Shown here in pieces: positions 1 through 8,212 of a DNA stretch of 39,687 nucleotides. Numbering within the stretch: position 1 is the first letter of the stretch; every line of letters starts with the position of its first letter. The notes beneath the pieces were generated by a model. The model did no database searches and was not told the DNA's origin. It was given only the letters and a program-made list of their open reading frames with translations. The position numbers and the translations under genes were made by a program. The stretch comes from Chloroflexota bacterium. GTDB taxonomy: Bacteria; Chloroflexota; UBA4733. The stretch lies in assembly GCA_023489405.1 (NCBI GenBank), contig JAMDCW010000139.1:1-39687 (forward strand). The letters run 5' to 3'.

Positions 1-693
1 GCGCCAGTTGACACCTCCTGTGATAATGAGTAATCCTCCACGTTCAACCCATGCCTCTAAAGCGTTCATCTGCGCCGTAGAGACGTTTTGCAGACTCACA
101 TCACCTATGATCAAACAATCGAATCCGTTGAGCAGCTCCGTCGAGCTTGGAAGATCCTGAGGAGTCAAGCTTGCAACGACAGGATGACCTTGTGAACTAG
201 CTGGTGCCAGCCGAGATAAGAAATCATAGGAACCTACGGTTCCTTCAAGGGCCCCACAAAAATCCGTTCCCGGAGAAATGGGGGTGAACTGTTGTTCTCT
301 GCTTATCACGGTGCGGTTGCCAGCGAGTAGAGCCACTTGCAGCCTATTCGATCTTACAACTGGGGGTACTGCGACGTTGATGACGAGTGACTTATGAGAA
401 TCGTGCGGGAAGGAAGCAGCGAGCTCATAGACAGCAGGAGGAGGGCCAAAGAAGCTATATTGCTGATTTCCTTCAAAGCTGACTCGTAATATTCCGCTAA
501 AATCGCTCCCTTGGTTGGAAATGTCTATGGCAACGGGAGCCCAGGAACCTAAACGAACAGCGTCGGCAAACCCCACGCGAACTGCCATGCTGATCAACGG
601 TGTGGCGTTTGATCTGGAAGCGCCTGCAGTTATCGGGGCATAACCAAGTACAGCAACAACGGCGAAAACAAAAGCTACTATGATCCGGAACAA
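1..693 (-). CDS. Secreted protein, C-terminus cut off by the window edge
   Basis: Open reading frame from a TTG at 693 to the window edge, 231 codons with no stop. A ribosome binding site GAGGG lies 7 bases before the TTG, and an in-frame TAG (718-720) bounds the frame upstream. Residues 1 to about 28 are a signal peptide or N-terminal anchor (LFRIIVAFVFAVVAVLGY). Residues 35 to 150 look like a beta-rich domain, and the last 60 resemble the Rossmann-like glutamine-amidotransferase-type fold (hydrophobic strand DCLIIGDVS, then ALEAWVERGGLLIITGG) seen in many hypothetical extracytoplasmic proteins of Chloroflexi. I infer an exported or membrane-anchored protein of unknown role. The gene is transcribed away from tatC and may share its direction of transcription, but the 248-base gap makes co-transcription uncertain. 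Confidence 0.72.
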   Translation of the reverse strand, partial: MFRIIVAFVFAVVAVLGYAPITAGASRSNATPLISMAVRVGFADAVRLGSWAPVAIDISNQGSDFSGILRVSFEGNQQYSFFGPPPAVYELAASFPHDSHKSLVINVAVPPVVRSNRLQVALLAGNRTVISREQQFTPISPGTDFCGALEGTVGSYDFLSRLAPASSQGHPVVASLTPQDLPSSTELLNGFDCLIIGDVSLQNVSTAQMNALEAWVERGGLLIITGGVNWR

Positions 694-941
694 GGTTGAA
701 CCCTCTGCACGCTCGCCCTAATTGCGGCGCCGCCGACTTCAAACGCTTCCTGGATATAGAGTGTAGCGCAATCTGCGTGCCACACTATCAAATAGAGATC
801 AACTGGAGGCAAACTGACTTTGAGAAATGAGCGATAACCGCTCCTTTGATTCATGATTCATGCCACGTGAAGCAAACGGTGCCTCAGCATGCGAGCAAGG
901 CCTCAGTTCGGTCAGTTCAAGCAGGGTCGAATGCCACTGGG

Positions 942-2498
942 TCATCGACCAATCAACCGAATAAGAAGCACTCCGAGCCAATAGAGAATAACGAGAAATG
1001 TTCCTAAAACGAGTGGGGAAACTAGGTCTGCTCCAGGAGTAATGAGCATTGAGACTCCATAAATGATGAATAGAGCAACCTTAAATCGTTGAATAAAGAA
1101 GCGCGAGGAAACGAAGCCAAGAAGGGAAAAACCTGTCATAAAAATAGGAAGTTCAAAGGTAATTCCAAAAATAAGCGAGATAACCGCTACAAACATAATA
1201 TAGCTATTAATATCTAAAAGATTTTCGAGATTGAGCACAGGGAAAAATGACGTGAGGAAACGAATTGCCAGAGGAACAATGAGTACTCCGGTTACTGCTC
1301 CTGTCACAAAAAGAATACTGCCAATCAACGAAAAAGGTAATGCATAGCGCCGCTCGCGGTGAGTAAGCCCTGGTGCAACAAAAGCCCATATCTGATAGAG
1401 GATCATCGGCGAAGCCAGGACAATACCACAGAAAAAGGCCAATTTCAGTTGTAAGGCGAATGGACCAAGAACAGACGGACTGAAGAAGCGCGCTCCATCG
1501 GCCGTAGCAGCTTTTTCTAGATACTTGACAAGGTGAGGGGCGAGAAACCAACCGATTATCGCACCAACAACGATACTGATAGCACTGATTGTCATCCGCT
1601 GACGCAACTCTTCAAGATGCTCTATCAGCGTCATTGACTTACCATCTTCCTCCGCGTTCTCACCAGAAGGTGGTGGAGGGGGTTCTTGCTCTGAAGGATC
1701 TCCCGATAGTGAAGACACAGGTGGTTCAGCAGGAGGTGCAATATTGGATTCAACTGAAGGGATGTCTTCTTCCTCAAGAACCGGAGGTTCGGTACCAAAG
1801 ATATTTAGCTCTCGTGGAGATGTTTCTTCTAGGTCAACTCCACTATTCGACGGCGTATCAAGGTCTCCATCGTCCTTAATGAGATCGCGATCTTCTACGT
1901 CTGGGATATCATCATGTAGAGGATTGGAGACTACCTCATTATTTGATTCAGGACCACCATGATCGATTAGTGGCAAAGTAGCTTCTAAGGGATGTTCATC
2001 CTGGTCAATAGGGTAGTTACGGTAGGGAAGATGTTCTTCTTGAGCGTTGCCTTGATCTAGGGAACTACCCCTAGCATCTTCGACGGTCTTCTGCTCGGGC
2101 GCTAGATCTTCGTTCTGCTCTTGTTCTGGAGATGTTGTTACAAGATCCGGAGAATCTCCAGAAACCTCTTGAGGCACTTGTGTTTGAAGGAGATGATCCG
2201 CGAGCGTGTCAGAAGCTGAAATCTCACGAGATGCGCCAAACGATTCAGTCGAATCTAAGACTGACTCACTGGTGCTTGTGGATCTGTTACTCGAGAGATG
2301 CATCGCTCCTTCTTCAGTGCCATCCACCACCGATATTAAACTCGCGTGTGGCTTACCAAGACCCCGTGAATGCCTCAGCAGCTCGTCTGCCTCCCACAAC
2401 ATAGCGCTAGGAGCTTCCATTTCCGGTCCACCGTCCCGTGGCGTCGTAACCTCTGGAGAAGCCCCACGTTCATTGCGGGCTTGTAGATCAGACTCCAT
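942..2498 (-). CDS. tatC: Sec-independent protein translocase TatC with long acidic N-terminal extension
   Basis: TatC is the multi-spanning receptor of the twin-arginine export machinery and binds RR signal peptides. The C-terminal 230 residues are a complete TatC: the start-like MTLIEHLEELRQRM, the conserved segment PFALQLKLAFFCGIVLASP, WAFVAPGLTHRER, FELPIFM and LITPGADLVSP, with about six membrane segments. Before it lie about 288 residues that are rich in Asp, Glu, Ser and Pro and contain a proline run, predicted by eye to be disordered. An AAAGGA lies 5 bases before the ATG at 2498 (a GTG at 2501 is also possible). An internal GGAGGA lies upstream of the ATG at 1634, where the usual TatC begins, though at a long spacing. 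It is the last gene of the yceD-rpmF-accC-nusB-acpP-tatC run. No tatA is seen in the window. Confidence 0.93.
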   Translation of the reverse strand: MESDLQARNERGASPEVTTPRDGGPEMEAPSAMLWEADELLRHSRGLGKPHASLISVVDGTEEGAMHLSSNRSTSTSESVLDSTESFGASREISASDTLADHLLQTQVPQEVSGDSPDLVTTSPEQEQNEDLAPEQKTVEDARGSSLDQGNAQEEHLPYRNYPIDQDEHPLEATLPLIDHGGPESNNEVVSNPLHDDIPDVEDRDLIKDDGDLDTPSNSGVDLEETSPRELNIFGTEPPVLEEEDIPSVESNIAPPAEPPVSSLSGDPSEQEPPPPPSGENAEEDGKSMTLIEHLEELRQRMTISAISIVVGAIIGWFLAPHLVKYLEKAATADGARFFSPSVLGPFALQLKLAFFCGIVLASPMILYQIWAFVAPGLTHRERRYALPFSLIGSILFVTGAVTGVLIVPLAIRFLTSFFPVLNLENLLDINSYIMFVAVISLIFGITFELPIFMTGFSLLGFVSSRFFIQRFKVALFIIYGVSMLITPGADLVSPLVLGTFLVILYWLGVLLIRLIGR

Positions 2499-2543
2499 CA
2501 CATTCCTTTGCTGGTAGGAGGAGCGCTCTCAAGTAGAGGAGGG

Positions 2544-2783
2544 CTAACCGACCTTCGCCTGTACGTAGTCTATCGCATCCTGAACGGTCTGAATCTTTTC
2601 AGCATCTTCGGGAGGGATGCTGATCCCAAATTCGTCTTCGATAGTCATAATGAAACTCATTGTTGCTAGAGAATCGGCCTTTAAATTCTCCACGAGGGAC
2701 ATCTCCGGCGTGATCGAGTTCTCGTCAACACTCAACTCTCGCGCTATGATAGGCCGCATCTTATTGAAAATCTCATCACTCAT
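2544..2783 (-). CDS. acpP: Acyl carrier protein
   Basis: A 79-residue acyl carrier protein, normal length for the family. The phosphopantetheine attachment motif is ADSLATMSF with Ser38, followed by the acidic helix IEDEFGISIPPEDA that partner enzymes recognise. It carries acyl chains during fatty acid synthesis in the cytoplasm. The ATG overlaps the nusB stop by 8 bases (ATGAGTGA), so translation is probably coupled. The presence of biotin carboxylase two genes upstream suggests a lipid-synthesis link, although no fab genes are adjacent. Confidence 0.96.
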   Translation of the reverse strand: MSDEIFNKMRPIIARELSVDENSITPEMSLVENLKADSLATMSFIMTIEDEFGISIPPEDAEKIQTVQDAIDYVQAKVG

Positions 2784-3246
2784 TCGTTGATTCTCCCACC
2801 CTTCTGTCTAGTCCAGTAGCTATGGTACCCAGAACACCATTCACAAATCGCCCAGAATGCTCACTACCAAAGGTCTTCACAAGCTCTACCGCTTCGTCGA
2901 TAACCACAGGTAGCGGTGATTCATTATCAAAGCATAGTTCGAAGATTGCAAGACGTAGGACAGCCCGTTCGGTCGCAGCGATCTCTTCCAGAGGTCTACT
3001 CGGTGCATTGAGCTCAATTAAGTGATCAATTTCCTCTATATGCCCAGCCACTCCTTGCACGAGCCGGGCTACAAAATTGCTCTGATCTGCCCTTAGGTCA
3101 CCAGATTCAAGATCTTCAAGCAGGCGCGCTTGCAGCACACGATCTGGAGGTTGGCCTCCCTGGTCAATTTCGAAGATGATGCGAAAGGCGGCCAAGCGCG
3201 CTGAATGGCGCGGATGCAGTGAAAAACGAGTCGCAGATTTTCCCAT
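2776..3246 (-). CDS. nusB: Transcription antitermination factor NusB
   Basis: A 156-residue all-helical NusB-family protein: RHSARLAAFRIIFEIDQGG at the N-terminus, the central RPLEEIAATERAVLRLAIFEL and the C-terminal ELVKTFGSEHSGRFVNGVLG are family hallmarks. NusB binds boxA RNA together with S10 and supports rRNA antitermination. I choose the ATG at 3246, which overlaps the accC stop as TGATG and has GGAGG 4 bases upstream; a GTG at 3249 is possible but sits too close to that site. Its 3' end overlaps acpP. Confidence 0.95.
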   Translation of the reverse strand: MGKSATRFSLHPRHSARLAAFRIIFEIDQGGQPPDRVLQARLLEDLESGDLRADQSNFVARLVQGVAGHIEEIDHLIELNAPSRPLEEIAATERAVLRLAIFELCFDNESPLPVVIDEAVELVKTFGSEHSGRFVNGVLGTIATGLDRRVGESTNE

Positions 3247-4640
3247 CACCCCTCCACAGGGGACATGCCAATTCCACCCAGCGACGTTGGGGGTAGACCA
3301 TCACGAAGCACTGTGGTCACGAACTGTGTCGTCAATGTTCCGTTTGTGAACTCTCGAGTAGTAAGTATCCATCGTAGGAATTCTCTATTGGTCGTTATCC
3401 CTCCAATAATCGATTCATCAAGGGCACGAAGCGCACGAGCCACCATTTCAGTGCGGGTACTCCCCCACGCAATCACCTTTGAGAGGAGCGAGTCATAGTA
3501 TGGCGAAACCACATACCCCGCATAGAGGTGTGAATCTACGCGTATACCGGGGCCTCCTGGAGGAAGGTATTCGGAGACCCTTCCTGTTTGCGCTTGAAAA
3601 TTGTAAGTGGGATCCTCCGCATTGACTCGACATTCGATGGCATGTCCGTGAAATGTCACATCCTCCTGGCGCCACGGTAATGGCTCGTGAGCTGCTACCG
3701 TCAATTGTGCTTTGACCAGATCAATTCCGGTAATAGCTTCGGTAACCGGATGCTCTACCTGGATACGTTTATTGATCTCTAAGAAGTAATGGTGGTGCTC
3801 TTCATCAACGAGAAATTCGAAAGTTCCAGCACCTATGTAGTCGATTGCCCGTGCACCACGAACGGCCGATTCCCAAAGCTCCTGCCGCGCCCATTCTGGC
3901 AGATTCGGGCTCGGCGCCTCTTCGATCAGCTTCTGGTGAAACCGCTGGACAGAACAGTTGCGTTCACCGAGAGTGATCACATTGCCAAAATGGTCTGCTA
4001 AAACCTGCACCTCTACATGACGCATGCCCTCTTGGTAACGTTCCAGGTAGATACCGTCATTATTAAATGAAGCCAGCGATTCACTCTGAGACAAAGGGAA
4101 GGAACGTTCAAGCTCATCAGAGTCTGTGACGATACGCATCCCTTTACCGCCGCCTCCACCAGCCGGCTTCAGCATGATCGGGTAGCCAATCTCTTTCGCA
4201 GCCGCTAAAGCCTGGTCTACGGAACGTACAGGATTATCAGTCCCAGCAATAACAGGCAATCCAGCCGCTCGCATGCGTTGCTTTGCTAGCGTCTTCTCAC
4301 CAACAGCGCGCAGCACGTGTCCCGGAGGTCCTATGAAAACAAGACCGTAGCGCTCGCACACCTCCGCCAAACGAGGATCTTCGGCGAGAAACCCCGCTCC
4401 TGGATGGATTGCTTCTGCACCTGTGAGCAGCGCTGCTTGAACGATATTGGGAATATTGAGATAGCTCTTACTGCTAACCGCAGGGCCAATACACACTGCG
4501 TGATCAGCCATCTTCACCGCCAAACTATCGCGATCCGCCTCCGAAAAAGCAACGATAGACTCAATACTTAGTTCACGACAACAACGCACCACTCGGACAG
4601 CGATTTCTCCGCGATTAGCTATGAAAAGACGGCTAAACAC
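3246..4640 (-). CDS. accC: Biotin carboxylase subunit of acetyl-CoA carboxylase (or related acyl-CoA carboxylase)
   Basis: A 464-residue ATP-grasp carboxylase that carboxylates biotin on the carrier protein. The N-terminal biotin carboxylase fold starts FSRLFIANRGEIAVRVVR; the ATP-binding glycine loop GGGGGKGMRIV, the HVEVQVLADHFGNVI strand, the RNCSVQRFHQKLIEEAPS active-site stretch and EINKRIQVEHPVTE are all present. The last reads INKRIQ where most families have MNTRLQ, a modest deviation. GTG start, the only one available downstream of an in-frame stop, with a poor ribosome binding site. No biotin carrier protein or carboxyltransferase gene is in the window, so the exact substrate (acetyl-, propionyl-CoA) cannot be told from context. 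Confidence 0.92.
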   Translation of the reverse strand: MFSRLFIANRGEIAVRVVRCCRELSIESIVAFSEADRDSLAVKMADHAVCIGPAVSSKSYLNIPNIVQAALLTGAEAIHPGAGFLAEDPRLAEVCERYGLVFIGPPGHVLRAVGEKTLAKQRMRAAGLPVIAGTDNPVRSVDQALAAAKEIGYPIMLKPAGGGGGKGMRIVTDSDELERSFPLSQSESLASFNNDGIYLERYQEGMRHVEVQVLADHFGNVITLGERNCSVQRFHQKLIEEAPSPNLPEWARQELWESAVRGARAIDYIGAGTFEFLVDEEHHHYFLEINKRIQVEHPVTEAITGIDLVKAQLTVAAHEPLPWRQEDVTFHGHAIECRVNAEDPTYNFQAQTGRVSEYLPPGGPGIRVDSHLYAGYVVSPYYDSLLSKVIAWGSTRTEMVARALRALDESIIGGITTNREFLRWILTTREFTNGTLTTQFVTTVLRDGLPPTSLGGIGMSPVEG

Positions 4641-4668
4641 TGGTCAAAACTCATGTCTACTTAGATTA

Positions 4669-4872
4669 TTACCGTTGCGAACGACGTCGCTCTGCGGCAG
4701 TCTCGATGACTTTACGTCCACGGTAGTAGCCACAGGAAGGACATACGTGATGCTGCAAGCGCAAGCGATGGCAATTAGGACATGTGACCAAGCTTGGAAG
4801 TTTGAGGCGAATCTGGCTACGTCGCTCTCCTTGATGTCGTTGGGAAACACGTTTCTTAGGAACTCCGGTCAC
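4669..4872 (-). CDS. rpmF: 50S ribosomal protein L32
   Basis: A 67-residue L32 with the basic start TGVPKKRVSQRHQGERR and the zinc ribbon CPNC...CPSCGYYRGRKV with four cysteines. I place the start at the GTG at 4872 because GAGAGGAAG lies 8 bases upstream and the family starts with (A)VPKKR; the longer frame to 4914 has no support. It follows yceD, the typical bacterial pair (DUF177-rpmF), and precedes accC by 28 bases. Retention of the zinc ribbon means this is the zinc-binding form. Confidence 0.93.
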   Translation of the reverse strand: MTGVPKKRVSQRHQGERRSQIRLKLPSLVTCPNCHRLRLQHHVCPSCGYYRGRKVIETAAERRRSQR

Positions 4873-4937
4873 AGTTATAACTTCCTCTCTCCTGTAAGAG
4901 TGGAAGTGTACCAAACTAGCGCCACTCTGCGGCGGTT

Positions 4938-5477
4938 CTAACTGTAGCCTCCCAGTAGTTTTCCCAGTGTTCGCCAGCGAGCATCCAGCTCCATCTGGTC
5001 CTCACAATGGCATTGCCCCCAATTGCGATTGCTACCGCACGACGGACATAAGCCCAGGCAGTTGTCATCATGCAGGGGCTGAAGCGGGAGTCGAAGCAGG
5101 GCATGCTGGCGAACTGCCTCGTGTAAGTCTATATGGTGGAATTTGTCAATTTCAAAGACATCCTCGTCATCTTGATCTTCGATAGGATCGTGCACAAGCA
5201 ATCCGGTGTCAATATCTACGGTCGGTACAAATCGTTCCTCAAAAGGAAACGCAATTGTCTGATCGAACTCCTCCAAACACCGGCTACATTCCAATCGCAC
5301 ATCGGCTTCCAATCTCGCCTTCACCAGCACACCGTAGTTCACACGCAGGAGCGTTACCGTACCACGTATCGGACTGACAAAGTTGATATCAGAGTATTTG
5401 TCGAACTCTTCATCAACATGGAACTGTCTTACTGTTCCGATAGGTGCTTTTAACAACTGTGCGACATTGAATAACAT
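4938..5477 (-). CDS. YceD/DUF177 family protein, 23S rRNA accumulation factor
   Basis: A 179-residue DUF177 protein. The family (YceD in E. coli) is linked to 23S rRNA accumulation and is nearly always encoded in front of rpmF, as here. Visible motifs: VNYGVLVKARLEADVRLECSR with CSRC, the acidic middle DPIEDQDDEDVFEID, and a C-terminal cysteine cluster CPSC...CHC that matches the DUF177 zinc-like site. The start is the ATG at 5477 with AAGGA 9 bases upstream; the frame is open to 5591 but that part carries no family similarity. First gene of the operon that ends with tatC. Confidence 0.85.
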   Translation of the reverse strand: MLFNVAQLLKAPIGTVRQFHVDEEFDKYSDINFVSPIRGTVTLLRVNYGVLVKARLEADVRLECSRCLEEFDQTIAFPFEERFVPTVDIDTGLLVHDPIEDQDDEDVFEIDKFHHIDLHEAVRQHALLRLPLQPLHDDNCLGLCPSCGSNRNWGQCHCEDQMELDARWRTLGKLLGGYS

Positions 5478-5795
5478 ATAGAGGAATCCTTCCAGCGGGC
5501 TTCCCCCCACTGTCACAGTATTCCACAAGTCCAAGTCAGGCTGAAGCCGTACCGACAAAGGCCGACGCCCGCTATCGTGCCCTCCCAACACTCTCCTGTC
5601 AACTACGCCGCTTCGCTATCCTAACAATCTGACCTCTTACCGACGCTCCACTTGCTTGACACTCCCTGACACTCCTCATATACTGCCGAATCTGTGAGAG
5701 CGTAGTGGGGCGATCCACTCTGGCTCTTTCTCTCACCAGAGGTTCACAACCGAGACGAAACGCGGGAGTTGTATTGCGCAGGTAAGGGAAAGCGA
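5478..5795. other. Divergent intergenic region between yceD and the MEDS gene
   Basis: 318 bases without a gene. The right half holds the consensus promoter described separately, reading right. For the leftward yceD operon I find only weak candidates (a TTGACA at about 5601-5596 on the minus strand without a good -10 at the usual distance), so its promoter is not resolved. No riboswitch is recognised. Confidence 0.6.
5656..5684 (+). promoter_or_regulatory. Sigma-70 type promoter of the MEDS-domain gene
   Basis: Consensus -35 TTGACA (5656-5661), a 17-base spacer, and -10 TATACT (5679-5684). A transcript would begin near 5691 and have a leader of about 105 bases before the GTG at 5796. It is the best housekeeping promoter in the window. 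Confidence 0.75.
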
Positions 5796-6443
5796 GTGCG
5801 CATCGTTGTTTTTGGTAAGCGTGAGGAGATTCCGCTCAGTTCTCACCTGTGCCAGGTATATTCTCGAGCTGATGAAGCTGCTCAGTTAGCTGCATCACTA
5901 ATCAGTGCCGATCCGGTGCCGTATCGAGAGTTATGTATCTATATCGGCCCGAAGGCGATGGCGGAGCAAATTGAACAGCTCTTGACAAAAGAGCATCCCT
6001 CCTTCTTGCTTCCGCTTAAGGAAGCCGATCAGATTCTCTTTGTGGATGACCGATCCGCGTATCTTGCTCGCAATCGCTTCGATCCTTACTTTCTTCTCGC
6101 ATCTCACCTTACGTTGATCAACCAAGCTCTCAATCGACGGCTTGAAGGAGTTCGCCTTGTGATCGAGATGTCGTGGTTGGCAGACGGAGTAGCAACTCCG
6201 GCTCATATCCTAAAATATGAAGCGATGTGCGATTCCGTTTTCACTTTCCAGCAGAAACCAATCGTCGTCATTGCACAATACAGCGCTCCAAAGATCGGCG
6301 ATCAAATTGTCGGTGAAATGATGAAGCTCCATCCTCTAGCAGTTGTTGGCAAATATCTCCGCCGCAATCCGAGCTATCTCAACTCTGAACAATACTTTCT
6401 TAACATCTTGAAACTCACTCGTAAACGTGCGGCAGAAGAGTAA
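5796..6443 (+). CDS. MEDS (DcmR-type sensory) domain protein
   Basis: A 215-residue protein made of a single MEDS domain, the sensory module first described in DcmR and in methanogen/methylotroph proteins. Signatures seen: SSHLCQVYSRADEAAQLAAS (the HxCxxY start), ELCIYIGPKAMAEQIEQLL, the central VRLVIEMSWLADG, ILKYEAMCDSVF, VVIAQYSAP and LHPLAVVGKYLRRNPSYL. It has no kinase, DNA-binding or STAS domain, so it would act on a partner or bind a ligand itself. Start: GTG at 5796 with AAGGGA 6 bases upstream; the TTG at 5769 has no usable spacing. It lies convergent to an ECF sigma/anti-sigma operon, only 65 bases from the anti-sigma stop; a functional link is inference. Confidence 0.75.
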   Translation: MRIVVFGKREEIPLSSHLCQVYSRADEAAQLAASLISADPVPYRELCIYIGPKAMAEQIEQLLTKEHPSFLLPLKEADQILFVDDRSAYLARNRFDPYFLLASHLTLINQALNRRLEGVRLVIEMSWLADGVATPAHILKYEAMCDSVFTFQQKPIVVIAQYSAPKIGDQIVGEMMKLHPLAVVGKYLRRNPSYLNSEQYFLNILKLTRKRAAEE

Positions 6444-6508
6444 AGGTTACAGGTAGGCTTCTCCGCTTCAGCTCTCGTGGAGTACTGTCAAAGAATGCTC
6501 TAGCCCTC

Positions 6509-8212
6509 CTAAGGCGCTGGCCACGCGGTAAACGCAGGTTTCACCATTGACTGATCACTCACTTGTTGCTGGCCGGGAGACCAGCCCAGCGACTCTCTAT
6601 CTCTTGGGCTGCTACCGATCGTTGTCTGAGGCAACGCTTCCCCTAACTTTCGGGGAATAGATTCTTGAGTAAACGGCGAAGAACCTGCCTGAAAAGCGCG
6701 TTCAATATATTCGGAGGGCCAGTGAAGTAGCGATTGAGTGTTAGCGGCGATATGCTGGTGATGCGCTGAACTGAATTTGGTGAGGGTAGCGACATCCCAG
6801 GGTACTGGAGCATTGTCTACACACTGATCGCACCAGCGATCCAGCCACAGGACATCTGTGGAATCTTGCCTTATACCGAAAATCATCGGAGAGCGTATCA
6901 GTACCGAAAAAGAAGGAGCGCCCCTAGGTGCTGGAGATATGCCCTGCCCCGTGCTCGGAGGAGACGAACTCTCACTAATCCGCTGCCACAATCCAGAGTT
7001 ACTGAGGAGTAGTGCACCTTGGTCCGTTGTCAGCGCGAAACCGTGGGCAAAGTTCAACAATGCCCCTGGGTAAGCGTATCCTGTACTCTGGGGAGATCCG
7101 AGAACGCCGCGGATCCCTGAATTGACTAGTTGATCGAGCGACACGCCATTGCTGCCAGAAGCATTCAGATTAGGGCTCTCTTTTACAACACCTACCGGCA
7201 ACCAAAGGCCATTAGGGCTTAGCATAATCGCTAGATGGTAGTGAGGGAGCAAGAGAAGATCACCGTGAGAAAAGTGCTGTATGAACACGCTCACAGGCTG
7301 CGCCGTCTGCACCTGGCATCCAAGAGCATTTTGTACATCAGCATGAGTTTGCCACATCTTGGCAACTCGCTGATCGCTGATTGTTACACAGCGGGATTCC
7401 GAGTGCCAGCCCAGGCCGGATGATGGTTCTTGAAAGCCTGCTCGTTGCTGGAGTGCGGCACGGTTGGCAGAAAACGGCGATCGATTTGATGTCACAGAGG
7501 GCTCAGGATTCCGGTGCCAGAACGAACGGAGCAATGATAACGCATTTGAGAGCCGCGAGCGGATCGATAGGGAAGACTGCGCTGAAGGAGCAATCAGCGC
7601 ATCTTCAGTTCGAAATACCGCTAGCGTCGCAGGCTGGACCGTGGCAACAGGACCCACAGCAGCTTCTTGAACGATGGCTGATACGGTGTACGTTGACCAG
7701 GGTTTCCAGGGCACGAGGGGGATGATACGCGCTGATCCATCCGGCTCCCATGTGAGCTGAAAAGGAGTTGCCGGCTGCACGATTAGGCTCGAGGCAAATA
7801 AAGGCTCATTAATCCGATGAGCAAATGATACGGTGAGCGCCTGATTCACAGCGACGCGTGTATTCCCGGAAGGCGGCAATACGGCAAAGAGAGGTGCAGT
7901 CACGGCTAGAACCGTATGTACAACGACGACAAGGATAGCCATTAAACCAGCAACGAGAGCGATGGCATATCGCCGGATATCACGCGCCTGGGTATCTTTC
8001 TGCAACGGCCGAGCAGGGGTAATGACACGAAGAGGGGTAGTTGCTCGATGAACAGCTTCTCCAAACCATTGCAAGGTTGCAAGCTCCTGACGGCAAGCGG
8101 AGCACGTTTCCAAGTGCAATGCTACTGCTGATCGTTCTGGAGAGTCGAGCTCTCCATCGTAATAAAATGATAAGGTCATGGCATCAAGATGAGAAGGAGC
8201 AACACTAGCCAT
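6509..8212 (-). CDS. Membrane-bound zinc-finger anti-sigma factor with large extracytoplasmic part
   Basis: A 567-residue protein. Residues 8-45 form an anti-sigma zinc finger with His33-x3-Cys37-x2-Cys40 (HLETCSAC), which would hold the ECF sigma factor encoded just upstream. A single membrane segment lies at about 82-104. The exterior begins with a Big_5/SbsA-like Ig domain (about 110-195: LPPSGNTRVAVNQALTVSF through TYTVSAIVQ). After a low-complexity linker come repeats of the form xALGC/LGxP...FxxG (VQNALGCQVQ...FIQHFSHGDLLL; GVLGSPQSTGYAYPGALLNF), like the LGFP-style modules in Chloroflexi exoproteins. Start: ATG at 8212 with GGAGGAGA 8 bases upstream, overlapping the sigma stop by 8 bases. 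I infer signal transfer from the cell surface to the sigma factor; ligand unknown. Confidence 0.8.
   Translation of the reverse strand: MASVAPSHLDAMTLSFYYDGELDSPERSAVALHLETCSACRQELATLQWFGEAVHRATTPLRVITPARPLQKDTQARDIRRYAIALVAGLMAILVVVVHTVLAVTAPLFAVLPPSGNTRVAVNQALTVSFAHRINEPLFASSLIVQPATPFQLTWEPDGSARIIPLVPWKPWSTYTVSAIVQEAAVGPVATVQPATLAVFRTEDALIAPSAQSSLSIRSRLSNALSLLRSFWHRNPEPSVTSNRSPFSANRAALQQRAGFQEPSSGLGWHSESRCVTISDQRVAKMWQTHADVQNALGCQVQTAQPVSVFIQHFSHGDLLLLPHYHLAIMLSPNGLWLPVGVVKESPNLNASGSNGVSLDQLVNSGIRGVLGSPQSTGYAYPGALLNFAHGFALTTDQGALLLSNSGLWQRISESSSPPSTGQGISPAPRGAPSFSVLIRSPMIFGIRQDSTDVLWLDRWCDQCVDNAPVPWDVATLTKFSSAHHQHIAANTQSLLHWPSEYIERAFQAGSSPFTQESIPRKLGEALPQTTIGSSPRDRESLGWSPGQQQVSDQSMVKPAFTAWPAP

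Noticed and set aside
841..860. Direct repeat GATTCATGATTCATG upstream of the left partial gene
   Set aside because: Short tandem repeat with no further copies and no palindrome partner.
4644..4850. 68-codon frame over rpmF
   Set aside because: Lacks the zinc ribbon and L32 features; the true L32 is in the 4669-4872 frame.
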